A stretch of DNA of 64,000 nt from Lachnospiraceae bacterium (GCA_017553505.1 JAFZLD010000009.1:62001-126000), one strand, 5' to 3'. Positions 1 through 9,825 are shown, numbered from the stretch's first letter. The notes: a model not told the origin generated them from the sequence alone. Made by a program: numbers and translations.

Positions 1-1235
1 TAATCGGACAGCGGCCGTCCCATAAGTTCCATGACTTTAAGCTCGTCTCTTGCATCATAAAGCGCATTATGAGTCTCTGCAAAACTTACATCGCCACTCA
101 TTCGCCTTATCATGGCGCCCACACCGAAATCACGCTTAAGCCTGCCATCCTTATTGCACGCTTCTCCCGGCGCTATTGCGGGATTGTGCTGCTTGTACGC
201 CGCAAGTTGCATGATATCATACCACTCAAATTCATTAAGTTCCGGCAACATATCCCTATCAAATGCCGCATTGTAAGCATATATCGACCTTACGTTATTA
301 TCCCGTAAAAAGAAAGCGATTTTCTCCATCGCCTCTTCTCTGGAAATCGCGGGCGAATTAATACAGTCGCCGGTACGAAGTTCTTTTAAGAACATTCCTC
401 CCGCAAGATTCTCCGGAGTAATAATATAGTATCGCTCATCCTTAATCCTGTAAGTGTCTGCATCGGCCACAACAGCGCCTACAGACATCACTTCGTTGTT
501 CTTGTTAAGTTCCGCGTCGACAACCGCTATCGGCACACCGTCGCCCAGGCGTGTAATTGTTTCTTTCCTATCGCTTCCTGACTCTTCCCTGTACTCGTCG
601 GGAAGACCCATCTCTTCGTCTTCATCGTAATCGCGGTCGGCTCTCCCCTTCTTGTGCGTATCGGCAGCCGAGTACATGGATATCTCATAGCAGTTCTTAA
701 AATGAATCTCTTCGTGCTCTCCTAAAAGTTCGTCCGCAAATATCTTGGCATCAAACTGCGCCTTGTCATAGTACTTATTCTCTGTATTGCCTGCCAGTAT
801 AATCTGCAGATCGCCGCACTGCGCCTTTATAATCTTAAGCATTTCCGACATTTCAGCGTCGATAAACTGAAACTCGTCGACAATAAGTACGTCATATCCC
901 GATACATTGGGTCTGGTCTTGATAAACAGATCCGGCAATTCGTGCGTTTCGCCGTATACGCCTATCTTCTTAAGCTCCTTAAAGGCGAACCCGTAAGAAT
1001 ACGTAACCGACACGTTATGCCTGCCGATTGCATCTTCCACTTCGTTTCTGGCCGCTCTGTCCACGGCAAAAAAAAGTATCTTCTTTCGCCCCGGAAGCCT
1101 GTCACACAGTTCGATAAGCGCAGTTGTCTTACCGCAACCTTCGGAGGCGTCAACAAGCACATTCTTGCCCGCCGACACCTTTTTTATGAAATTTAATTGT
1201 TCTTCCGATAGCATGATCGATTTTTTCTCTGCCAT
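1..1235 (-). CDS. SF1-type ATPase fused to a DEDDh exonuclease domain (3' end at window edge)
   Basis: The reading frame runs from ATG at 1235 for 411 codons to the left edge; the next codon starts TA, so it may stop right there. Residues 1-165 look like the first RecA-like half of a UvrD/Rep-type SF1 helicase: Walker A SEGCGKTT at about 31-38, Walker B VLIVDEFQFID at 116-126, and ILAGNTENKYY like motif III. A charged linker (about 190-230) follows. Residues 235-405 look like a DnaQ-type exonuclease: VVDAEL gives D240 and E242, AAFDRD gives D326, and HNALYDARD gives H389 and D394, the DEDDh set. The second helicase half (motifs IV-VI) is not seen. DNA or RNA processing is inferred; the substrate is unknown. 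Confidence 0.75.
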   Translation of the reverse strand, partial: MAEKKSIMLSEEQLNFIKKVSAGKNVLVDASEGCGKTTALIELCDRLPGRKKILFFAVDRAARNEVEDAIGRHNVSVTYSYGFAFKELKKIGVYGETHELPDLFIKTRPNVSGYDVLIVDEFQFIDAEMSEMLKIIKAQCGDLQIILAGNTENKYYDKAQFDAKIFADELLGEHEEIHFKNCYEISMYSAADTHKKGRADRDYDEDEEMGLPDEYREESGSDRKETITRLGDGVPIAVVDAELNKNNEVMSVGAVVADADTYRIKDERYYIITPENLAGGMFLKELRTGDCINSPAISREEAMEKIAFFLRDNNVRSIYAYNAAFDRDMLPELNEFEWYDIMQLAAYKQHNPAIAPGEACNKDGRLKRDFGVGAMIRRMSGDVSFAETHNALYDARDELKVMELMGRPLSD

Positions 1236-1348
1236 GTTCTTTCTTTCGCGCGCACTTTCTTAATGTAAATAATAGCAAAAGACTGATAACAAAAAATTTA
1301 TACTGTGCGCCCCTGATTTCCGTTTAATTATTCTAAACACTTTCTCAC

Positions 1349-1354
1349 TATAAT
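1349..1354 (+). promoter_or_regulatory. Candidate -10 box (TATAAT) ahead of the small membrane gene
   Basis: A perfect TATAAT lies 23 bases before the ATG at 1377. No convincing -35 hexamer sits at 17 bases, so the promoter is tentative. Confidence 0.35.
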
Positions 1355-1376
1355 GGTTACAAAGGGGGATAAACTA

Positions 1377-1529
1377 ATGCCTAAGAAAAATAACATGTTA
1401 ATCACCGATGACGGAACATACGTCAACAAAAAAGACACTCATTCAATGATGTTTGTCGCGCTTTGCAGAGTTCTTACTTTTGCTCTTATAGTTCTTGGTT
1501 TGATTGCTTTTATAACCGGAAACATGTAA
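1377..1529 (+). CDS. Small single-span membrane protein (50 aa)
   Basis: ATG at 1377 follows a GGGGG ribosome binding site at about 1363. The product begins MPKKNNMLITDDGTYVNKKD and ends with one hydrophobic helix (about residues 22-46) and almost no tail. It sits 25 bp before the potassium channel gene on the same strand, so the two are probably co-transcribed. A role as a small partner of the channel is possible but is only inference. No family was recognised. Confidence 0.6.
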   Translation: MPKKNNMLITDDGTYVNKKDTHSMMFVALCRVLTFALIVLGLIAFITGNM

Positions 1530-1554
1530 AGCAACTTAAGGAGAGGGTATTTAT

Positions 1555-2283
1555 ATGTATGATTTAAAGAGAAGAATGTACGAAGTAGTGGAAGCCTCCG
1601 GAGTCGGAGACGCATCCAGTAAGGCCTACGATATACTGATGGCCACCACGATTATCGTAGGAATGATACCGCTTACGTTAAGAAAAGACAACTATTTCAC
1701 CATGGCGATAGAAATTGCGACATGTATCATTCTTTTTATCGACTACTGCGCAAGAGTATATACCGCCGATTACAAGATGGGCTACAAGAGCTTCAAGGCG
1801 TACGTCGCCTATATCTTCACGCCGCTTGCAATCTTCGACCTGTTGTCCATCGTCCCGATTATATACCTGTTCCTTCCGGTATCATCATCAATCGGACTTC
1901 TTAAACTTTTCAGGGTATTCCGTGTGGTTAAGCTCATACGTTACTCTAAGACGATGGTCATCATATCGAATGTATTCCGTAAGGTGAAAACACAGCTTGT
2001 GGCTGTTGTAATACTTATCGTGATATACATTATTGTTGCGGCAATGCTCATCTTCCAGTTTGAGCCGGACCTGTTCAGAAACTTCTTCGACGCAATATAC
2101 TGGGCAACAATTTCCATCACCACCATCGGTTACGGCGACATCTCGCCACAGACCGACGTCGGACGCTTAATTGCCATGATATCGGCAGTTATGGGTGTCG
2201 TCGTGATAGCGTTACCTTCCGGCATGATAACTGCTGCGTACATTAACGAAATCAACAAAAAGAAAACGAAATACGAGTTGTAA
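1555..2283 (+). CDS. Voltage-gated potassium channel (six-TM Kv type)
   Basis: This 242-residue protein is an ion transport family member of the inner membrane that would conduct K+ as a tetramer. S1-S3 lie at about 26-41, 50-68 and 88-108. S4, at about 114-130, has basic residues every third position (LFRVFRVVKLIRY). S5 is at about 147-168, the selectivity filter TIGYGD at 190-195, and S6 at about 204-229. There is no RCK/TrkA-N domain; the tail is only about 15 residues. A GGAGAGGG ribosome binding site precedes the ATG. It follows the 50-aa membrane gene closely and is followed by a hairpin terminator. Length matches short prokaryotic Kv channels such as KvAP relatives. Confidence 0.92.
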   Translation: MYDLKRRMYEVVEASGVGDASSKAYDILMATTIIVGMIPLTLRKDNYFTMAIEIATCIILFIDYCARVYTADYKMGYKSFKAYVAYIFTPLAIFDLLSIVPIIYLFLPVSSSIGLLKLFRVFRVVKLIRYSKTMVIISNVFRKVKTQLVAVVILIVIYIIVAAMLIFQFEPDLFRNFFDAIYWATISITTIGYGDISPQTDVGRLIAMISAVMGVVVIALPSGMITAAYINEINKKKTKYEL

Positions 2284-2287
2284 ACTT

Positions 2288-2327
2288 AAAAGCGCACTCC
2301 GTGAAATACCGCGGGGTGCGCCTTTTC
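2288..2327 (+). terminator. Rho-independent terminator of the K+ channel gene
   Basis: GCGCACTCCG pairs imperfectly with CGGGGTGCGC and is followed by CTTTTC, right after the channel stop codon. Confidence 0.75.
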
Positions 2328-2337
2328 TAATTCAATA

Positions 2338-3573
2338 TTATTCGTTTAACAGATATACATCGTCGGGAGTGATTCTTCCCTCAGGCGTATAGATTATCCA
2401 GTCTGTGATATCTTCGTACGGATACAGCGCCGTGTCGCCTTTCTTAAGACCCGATATGTAATACGGCTCATTGGTAAGCGTCGCAACAATTCCGTCTTCT
2501 CTCACCTCTTTAAGATCGAACCACATGTGCTCTTTCTGCGGAGTGTCGCCGTTCCAGTGCTCCTTGTCCGTGATGACACCGATCTTGACTATCACTACAT
2601 TGTCCTTATTTTTAAAGCCTTTCTCGGCAAAAGAAAATCTCTCTATCGCCAGGCTCTTCATCCTCTCCGTCTCCTGAGTGGATAAAAGGAATACGGGATT
2701 CTGCTTAAGAAGCGGATTGAATGCCTGCACCTGCGTATAATTACGTTTCTCGGCATCATCGGTATTGCGATACAGCATAATAACGCAAGTGTCCTCATCG
2801 TGAACACCGTCTTCTCTGTCTTCCTCGGTACCGACTTTGATGTTCGGATAGTACTGAAGCGCTTCCTTCCAGTCAACAGCCGTGCCCACAAGGTAATGTC
2901 CCGCAGCCTGACCGATATATACGGGGTCGCCGGGGAATGTACTGCCGCCGTTTTCAAGAAGCCGGTATGCAAAAGTCTCTATAATCTGATAATGCGTGTT
3001 GTAAGTGTCCTCATCGGAACCCAGAATCTCAAGCTCATACATACCCGCGCGCTTAAGTCCGTGAGAATGTAACCACACCTCTCCCGACTCATCGGAAACC
3101 GCCTGCACGGTAAATAAGTATCTGGGTGAGGGTAACGTCTCCGACTCAGCCGCCATAGCCACCCATCTTCCCGACAAAAGCTTCTCGGAAGGACAGTCAA
3201 GCACCGCCAGAATCTCCGGGAACATCGCATTTATAATGCGAAGCTGGTCGTGAAAGCACAGAGCCGTATCGCCCGCAAAATCCATTGTCACGGCAAGTCC
3301 CGACTCCGCCGCATCAATCGCCTCGGACTCTTTCTTGGTAAAAGAATGCACGGAGCGAACATAGCTCGGAATCTGCACCATAGTAGGATAAGCGACTATC
3401 TGATATGAGCGGTCTTCAACGCACAAATCAATAATAAGCCCGCGTCCCTCGTCCATATTCGTATCTACAAGCGTGATAAACTCAGATTTTTCGAGATTTG
3501 AAAGAAATACCCCCGGATCGTGAATATCGTCTTGTTTCTTAGGTATAACAATCATGAATGACGGTTCTCGCAT
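2338..3573 (-). CDS. DUF4026/DUF2314 domain protein
   Basis: The start was placed at ATG 3573 (MREPSFMIVIPKK) because AAGGGG precedes it; an in-frame ATG 25 codons upstream lies next to the terminator of the neighbouring gene and has no ribosome binding site. The product is about 411 residues. The N-terminal two thirds resemble DUF4026. The last ~95 residues (HMWFDLKEVREDG, NEPYYISGLKKGDT, DITDWIIYTPEGRI) match the DUF2314 pattern. There is no signal peptide or membrane helix, so it is probably cytoplasmic. The function of both domains is unknown to me. Confidence 0.7.
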   Translation of the reverse strand: MREPSFMIVIPKKQDDIHDPGVFLSNLEKSEFITLVDTNMDEGRGLIIDLCVEDRSYQIVAYPTMVQIPSYVRSVHSFTKKESEAIDAAESGLAVTMDFAGDTALCFHDQLRIINAMFPEILAVLDCPSEKLLSGRWVAMAAESETLPSPRYLFTVQAVSDESGEVWLHSHGLKRAGMYELEILGSDEDTYNTHYQIIETFAYRLLENGGSTFPGDPVYIGQAAGHYLVGTAVDWKEALQYYPNIKVGTEEDREDGVHDEDTCVIMLYRNTDDAEKRNYTQVQAFNPLLKQNPVFLLSTQETERMKSLAIERFSFAEKGFKNKDNVVIVKIGVITDKEHWNGDTPQKEHMWFDLKEVREDGIVATLTNEPYYISGLKKGDTALYPYEDITDWIIYTPEGRITPDDVYLLNE

Positions 3574-3617
3574 ATATAACCCCTTAAAAAGATTTCTGAA
3601 TAGATTTAGTATACCAC

Positions 3618-3646
3618 AAAAAAGGGTCGATGCATTGCACCGACCC
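3618..3646 (-). terminator. Rho-independent terminator of the MCP gene
   Basis: GGGTCG (3624-3629) pairs with CGACCC (3641-3646); on the minus strand the stem is followed by a run of T. It sits between the MCP stop and the DUF4026 gene. Confidence 0.8.
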
Positions 3647-3656
3647 ATAAACTATT

Positions 3657-5384
3657 TTAAATCTTTGTAAATATGGCGGTTTCTTTATCCAACTCGCCCG
3701 CAATACGCTGATTCTCATCCATACGCTTTGTAATGTTATCCATGTCGTATACCAGATTCTGCGTACTTTCGGCTGCGGAAGAAACGCCCTTAACACCTTC
3801 ATCTATGGAGGTTGTAATATTGCTAATCGACTCGGCAATCTCATCAAATGTAGCCTTAAAGCCTTCCGTCTTGTCGGTAAAGTCTGCCATTACGGATTCA
3901 ATGTAGTTTGCATTATCTCTGTATTCCTCACCGTCTTTTACAAATCGTTCAAACTCCGGAAGAATTGAATTCTGCATATAATCCACAAGGTCGTTGGCGC
4001 TGCCCGACAAGTTATGAACAGCATTTACAACAACAGAGTTAATCTGCTGAATGTTACTTGCCGTCTGGCGGCTGTTCTCCGCAAGTACACCGATTTCGCC
4101 GGCAACAACCGCGAAACCTTTACCCATCTCACCCGCTCTTGCGGCCTCAATGGAGGCGTTAAGAGAAAGAAGGTTCGTCTTACTTGCAATGCTCATTATT
4201 TCATCGGTAAGAGTATTGACCTGATCTACGCTTTCGCTGTCCGAAATTGCCTGATTAAGGTCTGAAAGAATTGCTTCCACCTTGTTGTTGGTCTCTTCCA
4301 TGTTGGTTCTTGCGGTTTCTTCCATGGAGTTGGCGTGTTCTTTCATACGTTTTGAGTATTCGTTAATATCACGGCTCTTGGCTGCCATCTCATCAACTTC
4401 TGTCCTGACAGCTTCGGTATTCTTATTGATTACACCCGCGCTGTTTGCCACTTCTGACATCGTAGCAGCCAGTTCTTCGGTAAGTGCCGACAAATCCGAT
4501 GCACTGTTATTTGACGTCTGTACGCTGCCCAATACGTCAGATACAACTTTGTCCATCGCGGATGAGTTATTGGTAATCATCTTAAATATTGACTGCAGTC
4601 TATCGATAAATTCGTTGATACCGCTGCTTAACGCACCGATTTCATCTCTTGAATTTACAGAGATTCGCTTGGTAAGGTCACCTTGTCTTTCGCTTATGCC
4701 CCGGATAATATCCTGAAGTTCTGATTCCGCCTTAATAACGGGTCTTATCACAAACCTTATTACCACAAAGATTGCTATAAGCACTGCCACTACGCTTATG
4801 GCAACTACGGTTACACTTGATATATTGGCAAGCCTGAAATTCGTTGCCAAAGCACTTCGCTCAGTAGCGGTGTTATTCTTAATAGCTGTAATGATGGAAG
4901 CGATATCCTCATCAAGTTTCTCCGAACACTCGGCTACTTCACCGTTGGCGGTCGCATAAGCATCTTTGGTCTTCTGATTGGCACTCTGCGCAAGAAGAAT
5001 TCTTACCGCACCCTTAAGGCTTTCATAGTCAGAAAGCATACTATCGTAACTCTTTGCTATGGATGCATCGCTGTATTTTTTGAAATCTATTATCGCATCA
5101 TACAAAACAGCTTCTTTGGCCTCAATCTTTCCTACAACGGAAGTCATGGTTTCAAAATCCGTAGCCACAATGTGGGAAAGTGCCAAAGCATGTACGTCCT
5201 TGGCTGTCTGTCCGATAGTATCAAGTTCCGATATCGCCGAAAGGTATTCATCCGATATCCTGGTTGCTGTATTATTAACCTTCTTAAGGCTCGACATTGC
5301 GAGAATGTTTGAAAGAATGGATACCATTCCCAAAATAAGAACCGGCCCCATAATCAATGCACGAATACTTGTTTTTTTCTTCAT
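3657..5384 (-). CDS. Methyl-accepting chemotaxis protein with 4-helix-bundle sensor
   Basis: A transmembrane chemoreceptor of about 575 residues. The start at ATG 5384 ([14 protein letters not shown]) has AGGAG seven bases upstream; the ATG 14 codons earlier has none. TM1 is near residues 10-30, followed by an extracellular mostly helical region of about 150 residues of the 4HB_MCP type. TM2 is near 195-220, then HAMP ([17 protein letters not shown]) and a cytoplasmic signalling hairpin with tip [20 protein letters not shown]. It would pass ligand signals to CheA/CheW. It lies 42 bp after a sugar-binding lipoprotein gene on the same strand, so that protein may present ligand to it. Confidence 0.92.
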   Translation of the reverse strand: MKKKTSIRALIMGPVLILGMVSILSNILAMSSLKKVNNTATRISDEYLSAISELDTIGQTAKDVHALALSHIVATDFETMTSVVGKIEAKEAVLYDAIIDFKKYSDASIAKSYDSMLSDYESLKGAVRILLAQSANQKTKDAYATANGEVAECSEKLDEDIASIITAIKNNTATERSALATNFRLANISSVTVVAISVVAVLIAIFVVIRFVIRPVIKAESELQDIIRGISERQGDLTKRISVNSRDEIGALSSGINEFIDRLQSIFKMITNNSSAMDKVVSDVLGSVQTSNNSASDLSALTEELAATMSEVANSAGVINKNTEAVRTEVDEMAAKSRDINEYSKRMKEHANSMEETARTNMEETNNKVEAILSDLNQAISDSESVDQVNTLTDEIMSIASKTNLLSLNASIEAARAGEMGKGFAVVAGEIGVLAENSRQTASNIQQINSVVVNAVHNLSGSANDLVDYMQNSILPEFERFVKDGEEYRDNANYIESVMADFTDKTEGFKATFDEIAESISNITTSIDEGVKGVSSAAESTQNLVYDMDNITKRMDENQRIAGELDKETAIFTKI

Positions 5385-5426
5385 ATTTGCACTCCTGTTC
5401 TTTTGATTGACCCGTCTTTGCCTCAA

Positions 5427-6722
5427 TTATTCACCTGCAGCTTCAATCGGATCTCCTGTAGATTCTTCGTCTGTTATCCCTTTTACCATCTCGTTAAGAA
5501 GAACCTGCAGGTCTTTGCCCGAAGGATTACCGTTACAGATTTCATTACCGAAAGTACTTGCCGCATCCCAGTATTTACCGCCTACCCGCTGAAGGCTTGA
5601 ATAGGGAGCTTGTGCCTGAAGTGCCTGAATTGCCTTGGACTCAGCTACCGCGCCCTGTGCCGAAGCGGCTGTATTGGAAGGACCCTGTCCTCTCATTTCA
5701 AATCGTAAAGTCTGATTCTTTTCATTGGTCATCCAGTCTGCGAACTTGGCTGCCCATTCTGCGTTCTCAGAGTATGAATTGACTCCCACAAGCTTATAGC
5801 CTGCATAGCTTGACATTTGAAGCTGCGAGCCCGCAACCGTATATGTGGGAAGCTTGGCGGCCGCATAGTTGTCGCCCCAGGCCTCTTTGATTGCATTTTC
5901 ATCCCAAATACCGCTGACGCCCGCTACATACAAATCATCGGCAGCTCCCTTGGTAAATCCCTCCGGAGTTGTAGCGGTAAAAGAAGGATTTGTGCCGATA
6001 TTGAGCATTCCCTCCGCTACCTGTACGCCGGTTGTATTGGTATACTTGGCATTCCAGTTACAGTATGTGGATATTCCGTCATCGTTAAGACCTATTTCCA
6101 TATCCGTGTTGCCAAAAAAAGCATACATATACCAGCCCGATGTCATTTCCATGAACACTTGCTTTTCACAGGCTTCCGCCGCTTTCAAAAGCCCGTCCAT
6201 GGTTGCTGCGTCGGACTCGGTTACATACTTTTTGTTATAAAAAAGGAAATATCCGTTATCTGCCGTAAGCGGATATGCGTACAATTTGCCCCCGATAGAT
6301 GCCGCATCACTCGATGCCTGAAGATTGCGTCCGTAAATTGTCGAAGAATCCGCAACTTCTTTTAACACGCCGGAAGCCACAAGCGCCATTAACTGATCGT
6401 CCGCAAAAGTAAAAACATCAGGCGCATTCAAAACATCGCCTAAAATGTCATCTTTACAGTTAGCCTCGCTGTGTGCTTCGTAAGTAATATTAAACGTGGC
6501 CTGTCCGGCATACTCCGCCTTGAAGCTCTCGATTATATTACTCACTAACTCCGTATCTTCTTCAGAGCCCCACACTCTTAATGATATATTTCCCGAAGGT
6601 GCACTCTCCGATGCTGTGGCTGTGGCGGTTGCAGTCCCTGTACCCGTTTTTTCCGCGCATCCCGTAAGAAGTGCCGCAATTGTTATAAATAAAAGTAAAT
6701 GTTTTATCAGCTTTTTATACAT
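5427..6722 (-). CDS. Extracellular sugar-type solute-binding lipoprotein
   Basis: A family 1 (maltose/UgpB-like) binding protein of about 431 residues. The start at ATG 6722 (MYKKLIKHLLLF) has GGAGG eight bases upstream; the ATG five codons earlier overlaps that site. The signal peptide ends in lipobox LLTGC, so it should be anchored outside the membrane. It has the SBP fold pattern, with LRVWGSEEDTE early and AAKFADWMTNEKNQTLRF late. No ABC permease or ATPase gene is adjacent; the next gene downstream is a chemoreceptor. This favours a sensing role or a transporter encoded elsewhere. The ligand is unknown. Confidence 0.85.
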   Translation of the reverse strand: MYKKLIKHLLLFITIAALLTGCAEKTGTGTATATATASESAPSGNISLRVWGSEEDTELVSNIIESFKAEYAGQATFNITYEAHSEANCKDDILGDVLNAPDVFTFADDQLMALVASGVLKEVADSSTIYGRNLQASSDAASIGGKLYAYPLTADNGYFLFYNKKYVTESDAATMDGLLKAAEACEKQVFMEMTSGWYMYAFFGNTDMEIGLNDDGISTYCNWNAKYTNTTGVQVAEGMLNIGTNPSFTATTPEGFTKGAADDLYVAGVSGIWDENAIKEAWGDNYAAAKLPTYTVAGSQLQMSSYAGYKLVGVNSYSENAEWAAKFADWMTNEKNQTLRFEMRGQGPSNTAASAQGAVAESKAIQALQAQAPYSSLQRVGGKYWDAASTFGNEICNGNPSGKDLQVLLNEMVKGITDEESTGDPIEAAGE

Positions 6723-6809
6723 AGAAAAAACCTCCAATCCTTCAAAATCATATCAAAGAGCTGTAATTCCCCAATTAACGGCGCGCAACTAAATTTATCG
6801 TCAGCGCGC

Positions 6810-6835
6810 AAAAAAGCCACCGCAATAACGGTGGC
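6810..6835 (-). terminator. Rho-independent terminator
   Basis: GCCACCG (6816-6822) pairs with CGGTGGC (6829-6835), with a T run on the minus strand. It ends the transcript of the membrane protein gene that starts at 8263. Confidence 0.85.
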
Positions 6836-6916
6836 TTAACCTCAATATGTTTATTTTTTGATTACTACCTACGGTACGCAATACCTCTCACAAAGCCCTG
6901 TATACGGGAACCGTAA

Positions 6917-8263
6917 TTAAATATCCAAAATCATCTGCTTGGCCTTCATCTGATTCTCCATGGTGTAACCCATAAGAGCGCCGGGGCATTTCTCTGCAAT
7001 CTGATTGTAAATGCTTTCAACTTCACCGTTGCGGTTCTTAGCGGCGGGAAGTCCGAGGATTGTGCTTTTGCCAAATTTGGGACCGCATACCGCGATACCG
7101 CTGTTGGTAAGAACACCGTTCATGTAGTGATTGGTAGGATACATCCATGTGATATCCTTATATCTTGCAAAAAGCGTAACGTTGTTAACATCGGTTGTAT
7201 CCTTGTAAGCCGAATAAGGCTCTAACATTACGATATAGTTCTCTGTAAGGAACAATCCCTGAGGATGACTCTTAGTGGTGCTTGAAGCCATCTCTCGCTC
7301 AATCATGGAGTACTCGGAATCGCTGTATAATCTTAAACCGTTAATCATGTGTCTAAGCTTGGAAAGTGCGGAGAATCCGAATACCACACCACATACGATA
7401 AACACGATAAGGCTTGACCAAATTGCTGTAATTGTCTCTGTTGAAAAATCAGGATTAACAAAAGTCTTATATGCGTACATTCCTGCCGTTGCAACTATCA
7501 ATAATCCGGTCAAAGAAAACGGTACGGTAGACCAGATTTTTAACTTGTTGTAGCACTTTCTGATGTGTTCTTCGGTAATTCTTGCTTCAGCTTCTTTATA
7601 AGAAACAAGATACTTGTCGGACAAATCTACGGCCATGGACTTATTGGCCTTGGCAGCATTCATGTTTCGAACAATAAATCCAATAACAAGAACGAGAAGT
7701 CCCACCAGTACCATAACGCCGGAAACGATTATGTTGTGCTTAAGTCCGGAACCGTTTGTGTAATCAAGGAGCACTTCCCTGATGGTGAAATCGTTGTCGG
7801 TGATGTTCATTTCATCCAAAAGATCGTGGTAATATTTCTTAACCTCGGCGCCCATGGACTCAGCCTTAACTACGCCCGCATAAGGAATCGGTGCAAATGT
7901 ATTGGAGTTACCGTAAATATACTCCCATGTAGCATCCACGATAGCATCAAGCTTATCCTGGTCGCTGGGATAAACTGCAACAGCCGCGATAGTATCATCG
8001 TCAAGCCATACAACATAGTAAGTCTTTGTTACTTTACCGTTTTCTTTCATATCGGCAAAGCCACCGAAAGCAGCATCCATGGACAACTCATAGTATCCGT
8101 TCGGAATACCGTTTATCGACTCATCAAACAATACATCGTCGACATTTTTGTAATTTCCTTTAAAAGTTGTTTCAATGTAATTTCGGTTGGAAAACAAACC
8201 GAGAAAGCCCATCATCATAATCATGACGGCCAGAAGAATAAAAGAACGTGAACCTTTTTTCAT
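6917..8263 (-). CDS. Membrane protein of unknown function (four predicted helices)
   Basis: The start at ATG 8263 (MKKGSRSFILLAVM) follows AGGGATAGGGG; an earlier in-frame ATG has no such site. The product is about 448 residues. TM1 lies at about 8-25. An extracellular domain of about 150 residues follows. Then come a helix near 180-205 (GVMVLVGLLVLVIGFIV), two more near 245-290, and a C-terminal cytoplasmic domain of about 150 residues. The layout looks like a surface or stress-sensing membrane protein, but I do not recognise the family. It is a single-gene transcript, with a terminator after it and a divergent sigma factor gene upstream. Confidence 0.7.
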   Translation of the reverse strand: MKKGSRSFILLAVMIMMMGFLGLFSNRNYIETTFKGNYKNVDDVLFDESINGIPNGYYELSMDAAFGGFADMKENGKVTKTYYVVWLDDDTIAAVAVYPSDQDKLDAIVDATWEYIYGNSNTFAPIPYAGVVKAESMGAEVKKYYHDLLDEMNITDNDFTIREVLLDYTNGSGLKHNIIVSGVMVLVGLLVLVIGFIVRNMNAAKANKSMAVDLSDKYLVSYKEAEARITEEHIRKCYNKLKIWSTVPFSLTGLLIVATAGMYAYKTFVNPDFSTETITAIWSSLIVFIVCGVVFGFSALSKLRHMINGLRLYSDSEYSMIEREMASSTTKSHPQGLFLTENYIVMLEPYSAYKDTTDVNNVTLFARYKDITWMYPTNHYMNGVLTNSGIAVCGPKFGKSTILGLPAAKNRNGEVESIYNQIAEKCPGALMGYTMENQMKAKQMILDI

Positions 8264-8471
8264 ATAGATACCCCTATCCCTTCTTTTTATGTCAAACAAT
8301 GTAATTTTATGAAAAAGGGACACGTATGTCAACTGCGGAGTTAATTGCGCTTTTTCACCATTTACGGAAAAATTATGATAAAATCTTTCCTGTAACCCAT
8401 AAAATTAGGGACATCGAATCGTATCACAAGTAAGGAACGGTTCTGTCTTAAAAAAATAAAGGAGTAAGCAA

Positions 8472-9026
8472 TTGACAGAGGCGACATTCGACGCCTGCAT
8501 TCAAGCTATCCTAAAGGGCGACAAGCAAGGGCTTAGAGACATCTACGACGCTTACCTTGACTACATATACCGTATTGTCTACGGTGTGGTCGGAAGCCGT
8601 GAAGATGCGGAGGATATTACTTCCGAGTTCTTTATAAAGCTCTGGCAACAGGCCGACAGGTACAAAGCGGGAAGCGGGCACAAAGCTTATCTTGCGACCA
8701 TCGCAAGGAACATGGCAATCGACCATACCAGAAAGTACAAGAAAGAAGTTCTTGAGAGCTTTACACAGGAATCCGATGATGATGTGGTCATCGAACCGGT
8801 AAGCTCCGACAACACCGAGGCCGAGGTAATCGAAGACATTGCGATTAAGGAAGCCATCGGCAAGCTTAATCCCAAGGAGCAGCAAATCATCAATATGAAA
8901 ATCCTGTCTGAAATGACCTTTCAGGAAATCTCGGATATTCTCAAATGCCCGATGGGCACGGTAACCTGGCGCTACCGGGAAGCCATCAAAAAATTAAGGA
9001 GGTACGGCTACTATGAAGAATCTTGA
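8472..9026 (+). CDS. ECF-type RNA polymerase sigma factor
   Basis: An ECF subfamily sigma-70 factor of 184 residues. Translation starts at TTG 8472, preceded by AAAGGAG. Region 2 (YLDYIYRIVYGVVGSREDAED, then DITSEFFIKLWQQ) spans about 20-90 and region 4 (LNPKEQQIINMKILSEMTF, then a helix-turn-helix CPMGTVTWRYREAIKKLR) about 130-180. It overlaps the next gene by 14 bp, which encodes an anti-sigma-like membrane protein, so the pair is translationally coupled. The vWA lipoprotein gene downstream is a likely part of the same regulon. Confidence 0.92.
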   Translation: MTEATFDACIQAILKGDKQGLRDIYDAYLDYIYRIVYGVVGSREDAEDITSEFFIKLWQQADRYKAGSGHKAYLATIARNMAIDHTRKYKKEVLESFTQESDDDVVIEPVSSDNTEAEVIEDIAIKEAIGKLNPKEQQIINMKILSEMTFQEISDILKCPMGTVTWRYREAIKKLRRYGYYEES

Positions 9027-9825
9027 AAAAGAATATAAAGACCAAATCGACCGTGAAGTGCCGGACCTCTGGAGCCGCATAGAGGCAGGCGTGGATGCTT
9101 ATGAGGCTGAGAAGAAGGCTGCCGGCACCGCTCCCTCTTCAACACCCGTAACCGAAACACCCACCAACATCACACCCATTCGTAAAAAGAACGTGATAAG
9201 CATCATTACAAGAATAACAGCCGTTGCGGCCTGCGTATTGATTCTGGCAGCAACAGTTAAGGTAACGCAGCGTACCAAGAGCGAATCCGCCGCTCCCGCC
9301 GCAGATGCCGCTATGAGTGAGATGCCTCAGAACACTAACGAGCCTGAGAACATCCAACACGCCGAAGAAGCCTCCGAGGCTACGGAAGCTCCCGATTATA
9401 TCTCACCCATTACCGAGGCTGAAGCCGACGCGGAACCGTCCAACTCTTATAAGCCGATTGCGGGAGCCGATTCCGATAAGAACGCATCGCCTTCTCTCTC
9501 ACCTTCCGAATCGGCGGTAATCAAAGATCCGGTGACCTTTGACGATGCAAGAGACGATCTTCTTCCGCAGCTTGAGGCGCTGGGCTTTAAATTGATTAAG
9601 GACTTTGTCTTTGAAGATTCTGTTGATAAGCGTTCTTTGTCAGATGATGTGATAAGTGATGACATCGATATCCGTGTGGCAAGCTTCACAGACAGTAAGA
9701 CTTCCGATAAGTATTACGTCGTCTACACTGTTAACGACGACGGCGCGGCCGACATTCTGATAGTCAGAAAGGCCGATAATACGGGCGATATTCTTTATAC
9801 AAACCCGTCTTACAAAAATAAATAA
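9013..9825 (+). CDS. Anti-sigma-factor-like single-pass membrane protein
   Basis: This 270-residue protein has a cytoplasmic N-terminus (MKNLEKEYKDQIDREVPDLW, about 60 residues), one TM helix (IITRITAVAACVLILAATVK, about 62-81), an Ala/Glu/Pro/Ser-rich extracellular linker, and a C-terminal domain of about 95 residues. Position right after, and overlapping, an ECF sigma gene plus this topology are what is expected of an anti-sigma factor; no zinc-binding HxxxCxxC motif is present, so it is not a classic ZAS protein. Function is inferred from context. Confidence 0.75.
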   Translation: MKNLEKEYKDQIDREVPDLWSRIEAGVDAYEAEKKAAGTAPSSTPVTETPTNITPIRKKNVISIITRITAVAACVLILAATVKVTQRTKSESAAPAADAAMSEMPQNTNEPENIQHAEEASEATEAPDYISPITEAEADAEPSNSYKPIAGADSDKNASPSLSPSESAVIKDPVTFDDARDDLLPQLEALGFKLIKDFVFEDSVDKRSLSDDVISDDIDIRVASFTDSKTSDKYYVVYTVNDDGAADILIVRKADNTGDILYTNPSYKNK

